DNA from: Campylobacterota bacterium
GTDB taxonomy: Bacteria > Babelota > Babeliae > Babelales > RVW-14
DNA length: 64,000 bases
Reading direction: 5' to 3'
Assembly (NCBI GenBank): GCA_020633995.1
Contig: JACKCO010000003.1
Coordinates: forward strand, 248,001-312,000
Made by a program: the position numbers and the translations under genes. A model generated the notes under the pieces. It worked only from the letters and a program-made list of their open reading frames with translations. It ran no database searches and was not told where the DNA came from. Shown here in pieces: positions 1 to 8,520 of this stretch (position 1 is its first letter; the number at the start of each line of letters is the position of its first letter).

Positions 1-1
1 A

Positions 2-853
2 AAAGTTGCCCTTGTAGCAGCTAACGGTGTTGGAAAAACAACGCTGCTCAATGTTGTTACCGGCAAATATCCACTCGAGTATGGCTCATTTGAGTTTGGC
101 TACAACGTAACGCATGCCTTGTTTGAGCAAGATCAAGACCTAGTACTCGACAAAAAAAAGACAATCCTTGAAGAGGCTGAAAGCGCCTGTCAAACATCAC
201 AAGCTCACGCTCAAGTACGAACATTTCTCGGCACATTTTTATTTCCTGGAGATGATGTACACAAAAAAATTGGTGTCCTGAGTGGTGGTGAAAAAAATCG
301 TGTGGCCATGGTTAAAGTTCTGCTACAACATGCAAATTTTCTTATTTTGGACGAGCCAACTAATCACCTTGATCTCCAGTCAAAAGAAATTTTGCTCACC
401 GCTTTGCAACAATTTTCAGGAACCATTCTTTTTGTTTCTCACGACCGTACCTTTTTAAACGAGTTAGCAACGGTCATTGTTGAACTTACACCTACTAAAG
501 CACTGACCTACCAAGGCAACTACGACTCGTTTTTACACCAAAAAGAAATGACCCAACCAAAAGCATCAACGTCAGAGAAAAAAGCAACTCCCAAGCAAAA
601 AGAACACACACAACAAAAGAAGCAACAATCGAGTAAGCAAGCGTACGAACTTAATAAAAAAATTAACAACCTTGAGAGCAAAATTGATCGATACGAACAA
701 GAGCTCAGCCAACTATATGAGCAACTCGGCCTTTACGACTACTCTTCAACTACCTACCAAGAAACCATGGAAAAAATAGAGGAGATAAAAAACCAACATA
801 GCGACGCACTCACGCAGTGGGAGGCGCTACATGCCCAACTAGGCGACAAATAA
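2..853 (+). CDS. ABC-F family ATPase, C-terminal part (5' end outside window)
   Basis: The reading frame is open from the left edge, so the N-terminal part is missing. The visible part is a complete second ABC domain. Walker A is ANGVGKTT near nucleotides 26-49, followed by the signature LSGGEKNR, Walker B LILDEPTNHLD and the H-loop SHDR. After it comes a Lys/Gln-rich linker and a C-terminal coiled coil of about 70 residues, as in the Uup/YdiF-like branch. ABC-F proteins are soluble tandem ATPases without membrane domains that act on the ribosome during translation (family knowledge). The subfamily cannot be fixed from half a protein. Confidence 0.88.
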   Translation, partial: KVALVAANGVGKTTLLNVVTGKYPLEYGSFEFGYNVTHALFEQDQDLVLDKKKTILEEAESACQTSQAHAQVRTFLGTFLFPGDDVHKKIGVLSGGEKNRVAMVKVLLQHANFLILDEPTNHLDLQSKEILLTALQQFSGTILFVSHDRTFLNELATVIVELTPTKALTYQGNYDSFLHQKEMTQPKASTSEKKATPKQKEHTQQKKQQSSKQAYELNKKINNLESKIDRYEQELSQLYEQLGLYDYSSTTYQETMEKIEEIKNQHSDALTQWEALHAQLGDK

Positions 854-914
854 GAACAATTGAAAACCGTACATACCCTAAAAGACCTTAAACCGGCAGC
901 TTTGGTCACAATGC

Positions 915-942
915 TTGCTATAAAAAAGATTGTTATTATAAT
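915..942 (+). promoter_or_regulatory. Putative sigma-70-type promoter for the exported MutS-like gene
   Basis: TTGCTA at 915-920 and a perfect TATAAT at 937-942 are separated by 16 bp. They lie about 50 bp upstream of the ATG at 993, which has AAAGG as a ribosome binding site. This is motif matching only. Confidence 0.45.
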
Positions 943-992
943 ACCACGTTACATGGAATTTTTTTATTTAACCCCCAAATGAAAGGTCTTTT

Positions 993-2903
993 ATGACATA
1001 TTCTTCTTTGCATAAAGTTGGATTGTTTGCCCTCATGATTCTTGGGCTGAGTCCAGTCCATGCTAAAGCACCTCAACCTGTAAAACCAAAACCAACTCAG
1101 GAAATGATTCTCCGCATTCCTGCATCGTACTTTGAAAAAATTGAACTTCAAAAAGATGATGACCGAGCGCTTCCTGGCCTTGAGTGGACCGAGCAAGACC
1201 ACTTGGCAGCAACGTTGCTTACCTACAGTGCCGATCATGGTAAAAACGACGTGCTCTCAGAGCATGCTTCAGATGAATTAAATCTTGTTGCAGGCAAACC
1301 TGAGTGTCCTCAAATGAGTCTTGCAAACCGCATTGGCCGATACGTTAACACCATCTATGGACACGAAGCAATGCGCTACTTGCTTACCCACCCTCTCAAT
1401 AACAAGCAAGAACAAAAACTGCTTAACCGTCAAAAATTTGTTCAACGCCTTGCCCAAAGCCCTGAGTTGTTGACAGAGTTTGAAAACGTTTTTCAACCAA
1501 TTGCGCAACAGCAGGAAGATATGCTGATTTTATGGTCCCTTTCAAATCCATTTAACAGCAGAACTGATGCTTTGACCAACTTTACCAACATGACCGGATC
1601 ATCAAACTCTGCTACCACTATTGAAGGTATCCGTACCGCAATGTTGCTTAGCTTAAGCGCCGCAACCGGAGTTTTTATCGGTTATGGAGCGAAATGTGGA
1701 TACGACGTAATTCAAGACCACTTTCAAGGTAAAGATTTCAATGGAAAAAATGGCGCATGGGGCGCTGCCTCATTTGCTAGTGCAGGACTGCTTATTTGGA
1801 AAGTATGGCCTGGACTGATTGCTCAAGAGCGCTTGAACAAAAGCATGCAAGAGCTGATGATCAGCGTTGCAAACACTATTAATTCAGCACAAGAAGTAAA
1901 TGAGCTGCTCAAAAAAGTTCCTAGTGCTGTCGACGCACTTGAATATCATAACGACCTCGTTTCATTTGCTGAAAATAGCGACAAGCTCAGCAAAGAAATG
2001 CGCTTTCTACTCAAAGAACTTAACACCTCAACATTTAAAAATAACGCCTCTTACTTCTCCTTTATGGGCCGTGTTCGTGTTGCTTATGAGCGTGCAACAA
2101 GACTTAAAGAGCAACTTGTTCCTCTCCTTAAGTCAATCGGTGAAATTGATGCATACATCAGCGTTGCACGTATGATTCGCACTCATGACGAAAATGATGC
2201 ACGTTACTGCTTTACAACATTCGTCACAGAAGAGTGTCCACGCCTTGAAGTAGAAAAAGTGTGGAACCCGGTTGTACACTCGGACAAAATTATTCCTGAA
2301 GATGTTAAGCTTGGTTCAGGTAAAGATGCCGTTGCAAACATCTTGCTTACTGGTCCACACGGTGGTGGTAAGTCTACATTCATGCGTGAGCTTGCATACA
2401 CCGTACTCCTTTCACAGGTTTTTGGTGTAGCACCTGCAACTGCATGTACCATGACCGTCTTCAACTCACTCAACACTTACATGGACATTAAAGACAACGC
2501 TGAAGAAGGCATGTCAACATTCATGGTTGAAGGTGATCGTGCTGATGAACTCAAGCGCCGTCTGCGCCGCTTGCATGATGACCATTTTGGCTTCACCATC
2601 ATGGACGAAGGATTTAAAGGAACCATGGAAGCTGAAGCATCAAAACTCTTGATCAAATTTGGTCAAAAGATTGGAAACATCACTGAAAGTATTTGTATCT
2701 TAGCAACTCACTTTGTTGAGCCTGCAATTGAACTCGAAACCGGTGAAGATTCACGCTTCAAAAACTTTCATATGAAAACCGATGAATATTCACCAGGTCG
2801 CTTTAAACGTTACTTTAAACTTATTAAAGGACGTTGTGACTGGTGGTTTAACGATCCCGCAAAACGTGGTCGTTACGTCAAATGGCTGCAAACATCAGTC
2901 TAG
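993..2903 (+). CDS. Exported MutS-like ATPase (MutS core and ATPase domains with signal peptide)
   Basis: A 636-residue protein. Residues 1-25 form a clear Sec signal peptide (hydrophobic GLFALMILGLSPVHA, cleavage near VHA-KA). The C-terminal third is a MutS domain V ATPase: Walker A GPHGGGKST near residues 453-461 (MutS consensus GPNMGGKST), Walker B with TIMDEG, and a following ATH motif. Residues around 110-180 and 270-400 resemble the helical MutS core. The mismatch-recognition and connector domains are absent. Two hydrophobic segments near residues 212-235 and 250-275 interrupt the core. A mismatch-repair ATPase with a signal peptide is very unusual, because ordinary MutS is cytoplasmic. 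It may act in the envelope or in host cells (inference). It is followed by a strong terminator. Confidence 0.85.
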   Translation: MTYSSLHKVGLFALMILGLSPVHAKAPQPVKPKPTQEMILRIPASYFEKIELQKDDDRALPGLEWTEQDHLAATLLTYSADHGKNDVLSEHASDELNLVAGKPECPQMSLANRIGRYVNTIYGHEAMRYLLTHPLNNKQEQKLLNRQKFVQRLAQSPELLTEFENVFQPIAQQQEDMLILWSLSNPFNSRTDALTNFTNMTGSSNSATTIEGIRTAMLLSLSAATGVFIGYGAKCGYDVIQDHFQGKDFNGKNGAWGAASFASAGLLIWKVWPGLIAQERLNKSMQELMISVANTINSAQEVNELLKKVPSAVDALEYHNDLVSFAENSDKLSKEMRFLLKELNTSTFKNNASYFSFMGRVRVAYERATRLKEQLVPLLKSIGEIDAYISVARMIRTHDENDARYCFTTFVTEECPRLEVEKVWNPVVHSDKIIPEDVKLGSGKDAVANILLTGPHGGGKSTFMRELAYTVLLSQVFGVAPATACTMTVFNSLNTYMDIKDNAEEGMSTFMVEGDRADELKRRLRRLHDDHFGFTIMDEGFKGTMEAEASKLLIKFGQKIGNITESICILATHFVEPAIELETGEDSRFKNFHMKTDEYSPGRFKRYFKLIKGRCDWWFNDPAKRGRYVKWLQTSV

Positions 2904-2922
2904 ACGGCATCAACTTCCCCCA

Positions 2923-2955
2923 AAAGAGGCTGCATTTCTGCAGCCTCTTTTTTTT
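2923..2955 (+). terminator. Rho-independent terminator of the MutS-like gene
   Basis: A perfect 12-bp stem (AAAGAGGCTGCA at 2923-2934 with TGCAGCCTCTTT at 2939-2950), loop TTTC, and a run of T, starting 20 bp after the stop codon. Confidence 0.9.
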
Positions 2956-2990
2956 GCTCTATCTTACTTAAACCACGCACCACAGGCCAT

Positions 2991-3019
2991 TTTACAAGAT
3001 CCCCCCTATTTGATATAAT
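2991..3019 (+). promoter_or_regulatory. Putative sigma-70-type promoter
   Basis: TTTACA at 2991-2996 and TATAAT at 3014-3019 with a 17-bp spacer, directly after the preceding terminator and about 40 bp before the ATG at 3060. A GGAGG ribosome binding site precedes that ATG. Confidence 0.6.
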
Positions 3020-3059
3020 TACAATTAGGATTAATACGATGCATTAATGGAGGTTTTTT

Positions 3060-3485
3060 ATGAAGCACGTAAGGCACTATGCAATCACACTATTCATATT
3101 ATTTTCATGCCTTGTATCTGCTATAAGCGCCTTAGAGCGAAAGCGCTCACTCGAACATGATGACCATTGGCAAGAGCGACGTATTGGGCGCGTTATAGAA
3201 GTGGAAGACAATGGTCAAGACAAAGCATTTGCTTCTGGCGGACTAAATTTTCAAGATTCTAACTTACTTGACAGCGTTGAAGACTATAATGAGCAATACC
3301 TAATAGTACGACACGCCAATAGCCTTAACGTATACAACTCACGGGTACTTCAACCACCACTCATTAAATGTAAAGACTGCGAAATCCTTGGCAAATTGAT
3401 TAGTGTTGCATTCGTTCTAAAGCCAAACAACATTTGCGTGACATGGGAAAAAGGAAAAAAAACTATCGACCTAACAAAGGTTTAA
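3060..3485 (+). CDS. Small secreted protein of unknown function
   Basis: A 141-residue protein with a signal peptide (hydrophobic AITLFILFSCLVSAISA), then a charged stretch of Arg, His, Asp and Glu. The C-terminal half has short beta-like segments (EQYLIVRHANSLNVYNS, SVAFVLKPNNICVTWEKG). That pattern resembles one blade of a WD40-type propeller and recalls the small secreted proteins at 8521, 9913 and 10439. No family was recognised. It has its own likely promoter (2991-3019), and the PLD-type nuclease follows after 24 bp, so the two may be co-transcribed. Confidence 0.7.
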   Translation: MKHVRHYAITLFILFSCLVSAISALERKRSLEHDDHWQERRIGRVIEVEDNGQDKAFASGGLNFQDSNLLDSVEDYNEQYLIVRHANSLNVYNSRVLQPPLIKCKDCEILGKLISVAFVLKPNNICVTWEKGKKTIDLTKV

Positions 3486-3509
3486 ATTTAAAAAAATGAG
3501 AATGGAATA

Positions 3510-4205
3510 ATGAAAATAAAAATAAATCAAAAAAAACTCTCTTTCTTATCATTGATTATTCTGTTGCCCACTATCGCATGGCCGCACTCATGCAACGCTA
3601 TGCTAACATTAAGAAAGCCAACGCTCCCAAATTTTCCATACTTCCCACAACATGGTATACAACAAAAATTTGGTCGCTCCCATCCACCTATACACCAATA
3701 CAAGCATCAATTGTATAAGCCCCATTCTCAGTCAGTACACACTAAGGTATACTTTAGCCCCGATCGAGATGAGAAACATTTTAAAGCCATCAAGCACTGC
3801 ATTGATAATTCGACTAGCTCAATTAAGGCAGCTCTTTTCATCATCACCGACGAACCTATTACACAGGCTTTATGTGACGCGCAAAAGCGCGGCGCAAAAG
3901 TAGAGCTCATTGTTGATAAAAGCAGCGTAAAACACAGCAGGCCTATGTTATCAACATTAAAAAATTCAGGTGTAGACGTATCACTCTACGATAACATAGC
4001 ACTCAATAAAGCCTTTATGCATCACAAGTTTGCAGTATTTGATGACAAAACAGTCGTTAGTGGATCTGCAAACTGGACACACCGCGCTCGCAAAGAAAAC
4101 GAAGAAAATGTTATAATCAGCAAAGGGAAGCGCCTGTGCCAACAATTTCTCGAACAATTTGAACGAATAAAAAAATACACAAGACAATACAAAGAACCAA
4201 CCTAA
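3510..4205 (+). CDS. Exported phospholipase D-family nuclease (single HKD motif)
   Basis: A 231-residue protein with a signal peptide (residues 1-30, ending near SCNA). Residues 78-225 match the single-motif PLD nucleases such as Nuc/EndA: YFSPDRD at the start of the domain and the HKD motif with His171, Lys173 and Asp178, followed by GSAN at 185-188. Members work as dimers and cleave DNA or other phosphodiesters without metal (family knowledge). Residues 31-75 are a His/Pro/Gln-rich linker. Since it is exported, it may scavenge nucleic acid or attack host DNA or lipid; sequence alone does not separate nuclease from lipase. It shares an apparent transcription unit with the gene before it. Confidence 0.87.
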   Translation: MKIKINQKKLSFLSLIILLPTIAWPHSCNAMLTLRKPTLPNFPYFPQHGIQQKFGRSHPPIHQYKHQLYKPHSQSVHTKVYFSPDRDEKHFKAIKHCIDNSTSSIKAALFIITDEPITQALCDAQKRGAKVELIVDKSSVKHSRPMLSTLKNSGVDVSLYDNIALNKAFMHHKFAVFDDKTVVSGSANWTHRARKENEENVIISKGKRLCQQFLEQFERIKKYTRQYKEPT

Positions 4206-4294
4206 AAACCAATTTGAAAACAAATCAAAAAATTTCTATACTGTTGCGCATGCCTTTATCATAAAAGACAAAAAACTTAAGATCTAAGATTCTT

Positions 4295-5230
4295 ATGTTC
4301 TCACGAAAAAAAATTGTAATATTTTTGCTTACTTTCTCTTGTTTTCATGTAGCTCACACAGCAGAGCGTAATCTTTTTTTGCTTTTTCAAGACCAAAAAG
4401 GACTTGCACTTCACGCCAATCTAGCGTTTCAACTTTTTGTTGATGATACCACACCACTAAAAAAAGACTCTTCTCAAGAAGAGGGCCAACTCAAAGCACT
4501 CATAGAATTTTTGAAAGAAGAAAATGCACTCCGCCAGGACGGGCATACATCTTTAACAGTTGCAACCAGCAAGGGGACTATCAATAACGTAAAAACAGCT
4601 ATAGCCAAAAGTTATGACAGAAAGCGTGCTTTAAATCCATTTGTCATTGAACATGAAAACTACTTTTACACTCCTGTAGGCTACGCCTTTAAAAAAGATG
4701 AAACTCGTGAACATCATCAAAAAAAGCCTGTGCTGTACAACATTATGTCAAACTATCTAGCACTAACCTACACTCCGCTGATGCTTGCACTCAAAGCTGG
4801 AAAATTTGACATCGTACATTTTTTGCTCGATCAAGAAGAAACAAATGTCAACGTAATCACAAATGACAACACAACCGCTTTGTACATGGCAATTAGCATG
4901 CCTGTTCAAGCAACGCTACCACAAATACAATGTAAAGGCCAAAATGCCCACAGGGTAATTACACCAACCTTTCCTGACTGGCAAACAAAGGTAACAATTA
5001 TCAAACACATGCTACAGCGACCAGATATTAATCCAAACATTTCAGACGCTCAAGGCTTTTCGCCATTATATTTTGCAGCTTTAAGGACTGTTAGGCTTGG
5101 CGAGGGAAGAGAAGTTTTCAACGCACTTTTCAACCATGAGAAAACAAATACCAATACCGTTGCACCACCTACAGCAGATCGCAACATTGTCAACTTCATT
5201 CATAGCCACAAACCAGAGAAATCCTTATGA
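4295..5230 (+). CDS. Secreted ankyrin-repeat protein
   Basis: A 311-residue protein with a signal peptide (KIVIFLLTFSCFHVAHTA). Ankyrin-type units are visible around residues 155-190 (YTPLMLALKAGKFDIVHFLL) and 235-290 (ISDAQGFSPLYFAALRT), with weaker ones near residue 80 (DGHTSLTVATSKG). Ankyrin repeats mediate protein-protein binding and are common in effectors of intracellular bacteria. The spacing between units is irregular, so the fold may be degenerate. The stop codon overlaps the next start (ATGA), indicating translational coupling to the gene at 5227. Confidence 0.8.
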   Translation: MFSRKKIVIFLLTFSCFHVAHTAERNLFLLFQDQKGLALHANLAFQLFVDDTTPLKKDSSQEEGQLKALIEFLKEENALRQDGHTSLTVATSKGTINNVKTAIAKSYDRKRALNPFVIEHENYFYTPVGYAFKKDETREHHQKKPVLYNIMSNYLALTYTPLMLALKAGKFDIVHFLLDQEETNVNVITNDNTTALYMAISMPVQATLPQIQCKGQNAHRVITPTFPDWQTKVTIIKHMLQRPDINPNISDAQGFSPLYFAALRTVRLGEGREVFNALFNHEKTNTNTVAPPTADRNIVNFIHSHKPEKSL

Positions 5231-5640
5231 ACAAACGTTTTTTATTTCCAGTCGTCTTTGCTTTTTTCACCTTTTCTCCTATTCATCCTATAAATGATGA
5301 TCATGACTTTGAACGCTTAAAGCAATTGGCACAAACAAGAGATCATAATAACTCAGAAGAAATTATGAACAAGCTTATGAGTAACCCTACTCTCATGGAT
5401 AAACTCATACAAAATCCTGGCGTCTTATATTTAGTGGTTTCAAAGTGTTTAAAAAATCCAGCCTTTCTCAGTCTCTATATGAAAACACTAGGAATTCCAA
5501 CGCACCCTACAAGGGTATACCCAATTTACTATCAAGAACAAAAAATTGAGCTACCCAAAGAAACAAAAAAGAAAAAAGACAAAAAAGGCTCGAAGGAAAA
5601 AAAACACCACGTTGTCGTGTCCCTAGAAAACCAACCATAA
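5227..5640 (+). CDS. Small secreted protein with Lys-rich tail, unknown function
   Basis: A 137-residue protein with a short signal peptide (FLFPVVFAFFTFSPIHP). A helical middle with repeated Leu/Met (NKLMSNPTLMDKLIQNPG) is followed by a very basic tail near residues 108-128 composed mostly of Lys. The middle segment recalls the short heat-shock chaperonin-binding type helix pairs with repeated NP, but this is only a resemblance. It overlaps the ankyrin gene by 4 bp and is probably expressed with it. Confidence 0.65.
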   Translation: MNKRFLFPVVFAFFTFSPIHPINDDHDFERLKQLAQTRDHNNSEEIMNKLMSNPTLMDKLIQNPGVLYLVVSKCLKNPAFLSLYMKTLGIPTHPTRVYPIYYQEQKIELPKETKKKKDKKGSKEKKHHVVVSLENQP

Positions 5641-5673
5641 CGACAGTGTGCACTTCCAATAGAAAGGCAGTAA

Positions 5674-6630
5674 ATGACTAAAAAAAATCACCGCAATCAA
5701 GACGATGTCAACCGTGCATGGTCTATGATACAAGAAGCACAAAAAGTGACGCTTCTCACACACTACCGACCGGATGGTGACGGCATTTCTGCATGTGCAG
5801 CACTCTCTCGACTTCTCGAAAAAAATAACAAAACCATTGAAACAATTTACCCAAGCAAGCCAGACCTTGCATACAAGCGACACGGCGCTAACATAAAAAT
5901 TAATGAGCACACCCAGATGCCTGACCTAATTATTGCCTGTGACACCGCAAATTATGATCGACTTTATTATCCTGAAGAATTTAAAAACGTTCGGCTTATA
6001 AATATCGACCACCACGTGAGCAACTCAATTAATGGCTCTATAAATTTTATTAACGCTCGTGCAGCAAGCACCTGCGACGAACTGTTTGACCTGATAGAAG
6101 CGTGGGCACCGAATATGCTTGATAAAGATATTGCAGAATGCCTTTTGATGGGCATTTTGTATGACACACAAGTTTTTTACATCCAGTCAACCAATGCGCA
6201 AACACTACGTCGTGCAGCAACCCTTATGGACTTAGGCGCAAATCTGTATGAACTAGAAAATGAACTACTCTCACACCAAAGCCCAACCATCATAAAATTG
6301 TGGGCTGAGGTCATGAGCTCCATCAACCTATCAAGCGATGGCAAAATTGTCTGGACGAGCATCGCCCAGGATCAACTAAAGAAACACAACTTAACCCTAA
6401 GCTCGCTAGCGGGCTTTCATAACTTTCTGGCCCAAATTTGTGGCGTTGACGTGATTGCACTGTTTTATGAAACCGAGGACGGAAAAACTAAAGCCTCACT
6501 TCGCTCAAAACATACTGACGTTAACTTACTGGCAAAACATTTTGGCGGTGGTGGCCACAAGCATGCAGCTGGCATCATGTTTGACAAAAAGCCAGATGAA
6601 GCGACTAAAGAGTTTCTTGCAGTAATGTAA
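5674..6630 (+). CDS. nrnA: DHH/DHHA1 phosphoesterase, oligoribonuclease / pAp phosphatase (NrnA type)
   Basis: A 318-residue soluble protein with the DHH-family motifs in order: THYRPDGDG near residues 29-37, ACDT near 89-92, DHHVSN near 111-116, and the DHHA1-domain GGGGHKHAAG near residue 290. NrnA degrades 2-5 nt RNA and dephosphorylates pAp in bacteria lacking Orn. Length agrees with the family (310-320 residues). The gene is preceded by a GAAAGG ribosome binding site and followed by a strong palindromic terminator. Confidence 0.9.
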   Translation: MTKKNHRNQDDVNRAWSMIQEAQKVTLLTHYRPDGDGISACAALSRLLEKNNKTIETIYPSKPDLAYKRHGANIKINEHTQMPDLIIACDTANYDRLYYPEEFKNVRLINIDHHVSNSINGSINFINARAASTCDELFDLIEAWAPNMLDKDIAECLLMGILYDTQVFYIQSTNAQTLRRAATLMDLGANLYELENELLSHQSPTIIKLWAEVMSSINLSSDGKIVWTSIAQDQLKKHNLTLSSLAGFHNFLAQICGVDVIALFYETEDGKTKASLRSKHTDVNLLAKHFGGGGHKHAAGIMFDKKPDEATKEFLAVM

Positions 6631-6683
6631 AAAACTCATCTAACTCATACTCAGTCCTTGAAGGGTTTGTCTCGAGTTAGGAC

Positions 6684-6721
6684 GTCATTCCCGATCGGCG
6701 TCGGGAATGACAATTTTTTTT
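6684..6721 (+). terminator. Palindromic terminator after nrnA
   Basis: A perfect 11-bp stem (GTCATTCCCGA at 6684-6694 with TCGGGAATGAC at 6701-6711), a 6-nt loop, and eight T. The stem is much more GC-rich than its surroundings. It may belong to a dispersed palindrome family related to the element at 16954-17052. Confidence 0.8.
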
Positions 6722-6808
6722 GTAAGCTAACTTCACACTAGTAACCCTCCTGGTCACCAGTAGTATTCTCAGAATTTTGAACACCCCTGAAAGCTTGTAT
6801 CAAAAAAA

Positions 6809-7747
6809 CTACGTTTTCTTTGTTTCAGCTTCTTTTTTACCTAGAAAGCTAATCGCATCAAGTGCAGCCATACAGCCTGTTCCAGCTGAGGTAATTGCTT
6901 GACGATACTTTGCATCCGCAACATCACCAGCGGCAAACACACCTTCTTTGCTCGTTTGTGTTTCGCCCGTTAACTTGATGTAACCCCAGTCATCGAGTTC
7001 AATAAATTCTTTAAATGGTCCTGTGTTAGGATTGAACCCAATGGCGATAAACACACCATCAGTTGGCACTTCTTTTGTTTCTTTAGTTTTTTGGTCTTGC
7101 ACTACAACACCGGTCACACGCTGACCGTCACCTTTAATTTCTGTCACGGTTGAGCTGTAGATAAACTCAACTTTAGGGTGATCAAGTACTTTATATTTGA
7201 TCGGATCTTTAGCCGTCAACTCGTCAAGAATGTGAATGATCGTAATTTTTTTTGCAAACTTGGTAAGGTGCTCAGCCTCAGTCACTGCGGTATCTCCGCC
7301 ACCAACGATGACGACCTCACGGTCTTGATAAAACGGTGCATCACACGTTGCACACGTAGCAACACCTTTTGCCCAATATTCTTTTTCTCCCGGACAACCA
7401 AGCAGCTTGTTTGATGAACCAGTTGAAATAATGACCGACTCAGCTTCAACTTCTGTTTTGTTGTCAATAGTTAACTTAAACGGATAGCTGTCAAAATCAA
7501 CCTTCGTCACTTGCCCTTGCGCAAACTTAACACCGTACTTTTCTGCATGCTTACGTATACGCTCCATCAAATCCGGACCTAAAATTGACTCGTCCCCTGG
7601 CCAATTTTCGACTGATGTTGTTGTTGTCAGCGCCCCTCCTGGCTGATTACCATCAATAATTAATGTGTCATACTTTGCACGAGCAGCATACAAACCGGCA
7701 GTCAAACCAGCAGGCCCAGAACCAATAATTACCAAATTGTATTTCAT
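6809..7747 (-). CDS. trxB: Thioredoxin reductase
   Basis: NADPH-dependent flavoprotein that reduces thioredoxin. Numbered from the start chosen here, the FAD-binding GSGPAG lies at residues 9-14, the redox pair CATC at Cys132 and Cys135 (CATCDAPF), the NADPH-binding GGGDTA follows, and the C-terminal FAD motif is AAGDVAD. The frame is open six codons further upstream, to 7765. I prefer the ATG at 7747 because AAGGG sits correctly before it and MKYNLVIIGSGPAG is the usual N-terminus, giving 312 residues. It is transcribed divergently from the peroxiredoxin gene; together they suggest a thioredoxin-fed peroxide defence. Confidence 0.94.
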   Translation of the reverse strand: MKYNLVIIGSGPAGLTAGLYAARAKYDTLIIDGNQPGGALTTTTSVENWPGDESILGPDLMERIRKHAEKYGVKFAQGQVTKVDFDSYPFKLTIDNKTEVEAESVIISTGSSNKLLGCPGEKEYWAKGVATCATCDAPFYQDREVVIVGGGDTAVTEAEHLTKFAKKITIIHILDELTAKDPIKYKVLDHPKVEFIYSSTVTEIKGDGQRVTGVVVQDQKTKETKEVPTDGVFIAIGFNPNTGPFKEFIELDDWGYIKLTGETQTSKEGVFAAGDVADAKYRQAITSAGTGCMAALDAISFLGKKEAETKKT

Positions 7748-7817
7748 AGCAACCCTTATTTTCAAAACTCACAAACACAGCCTCAAGACGGTTTGCACGA
7801 AGTTCTTTTTGTTCTAC

Positions 7818-7843
7818 ACTAAAGATTTAGAAAGTACTTTAGT
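7818..7843. promoter_or_regulatory. Possible operator between trxB and ahpC
   Basis: The inverted repeat ACTAAAG (7818-7824) and CTTTAGT (7837-7843) lies in the divergent intergenic region between two oxidative-stress genes, where a peroxide-sensing repressor could bind. No regulator is identified, and the arms are short and AT-rich. Confidence 0.3.
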
Positions 7844-7879
7844 ATAACCACCTTTTAGTGTTAAAGGAACCTACAAATC

Positions 7880-8464
7880 ATGATCAAAATTGGAACAAAA
7901 GCCCCTGATTTTACATGCGAAGCAGCCGTCGAAAACCAAATTAAAACCGTCAGCCTTCAAGACTTTCACAACAAACATAAACTCCTTTTTTTCTATCCAC
8001 TCGACTTCACATTTGTCTGCCCAACCGAACTGCACGCGCTCAACGACAACCTAGATGAGTTCAAAAAGCGTGGCATTCAACTCCTTGGAGCATCCGTTGA
8101 TTCAGTTTACTCTCATCTTTCTTGGCTACGCACACCAAAAAGTATGGGTGGTATTCAGGGCATTGCATACCCACTCCTTTCAGACCTGACAAAAAATATT
8201 GCACGTGAATATGGCGTACTCAACGAAGAACAAGGCGTTGCCCTGCGCGGTGTATTTTTGATAGATAAAAATAACATCATCCAGCATGCCTCTATCAACA
8301 ACTTGCCACTTGGCAGAAATGTTGATGAAATTCTGCGTACCTGTGATGCACTCCTACACTTTGAACAAAATGGACAAGTGTGCCCAGCAAACTGGACCCC
8401 TGGCAAACCTGCAATGCAAGCAACTGAACAAGGTGTTCGCGAGTACTTCAAAGAAAGCGTTTAA
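7880..8464 (+). CDS. ahpC: 2-Cys peroxiredoxin (AhpC/Prx1 type)
   Basis: A 194-residue cytoplasmic thiol peroxidase that reduces hydrogen peroxide and organic peroxides. The peroxidatic Cys47 is in the canonical FYPLDFTFVCPTE context, and the resolving Cys168 is in GQVCPANW near the C-terminus, so this is a typical 2-Cys enzyme. Length fits the family (185-200). It is divergent from trxB, with about 130 bp between the starts, and ends at a strong terminator. AAAGGAA precedes the ATG. The Prx1 and AhpC names overlap; no AhpF is present, so thioredoxin is the probable reductant. Confidence 0.93.
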   Translation: MIKIGTKAPDFTCEAAVENQIKTVSLQDFHNKHKLLFFYPLDFTFVCPTELHALNDNLDEFKKRGIQLLGASVDSVYSHLSWLRTPKSMGGIQGIAYPLLSDLTKNIAREYGVLNEEQGVALRGVFLIDKNNIIQHASINNLPLGRNVDEILRTCDALLHFEQNGQVCPANWTPGKPAMQATEQGVREYFKESV

Positions 8465-8470
8465 AAAAGA

Positions 8471-8497
8471 GGCGGTAGATAAACCGCCCTTTTTTTT
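8471..8497 (+). terminator. Rho-independent terminator of ahpC
   Basis: Stem GGCGGT (8471-8476) and ACCGCC (8483-8488), a 6-nt loop and about eight T, beginning 6 bp after the stop. Confidence 0.88.
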
Positions 8498-8520
8498 AGC
8501 ACATGGAGAAAGGATGAATT

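Noticed and set aside
936..1508. Minus-strand ORFs opposite the start of the MutS-like gene
   Set aside because: Shadow frames of a well-supported gene with a promoter, ribosome site and terminator.
5227..5640. Assigning the NP-repeat helices to a chaperone-binding domain (STI1-like)
   Set aside because: The resemblance is limited to one short helical stretch and no supporting domain exists.
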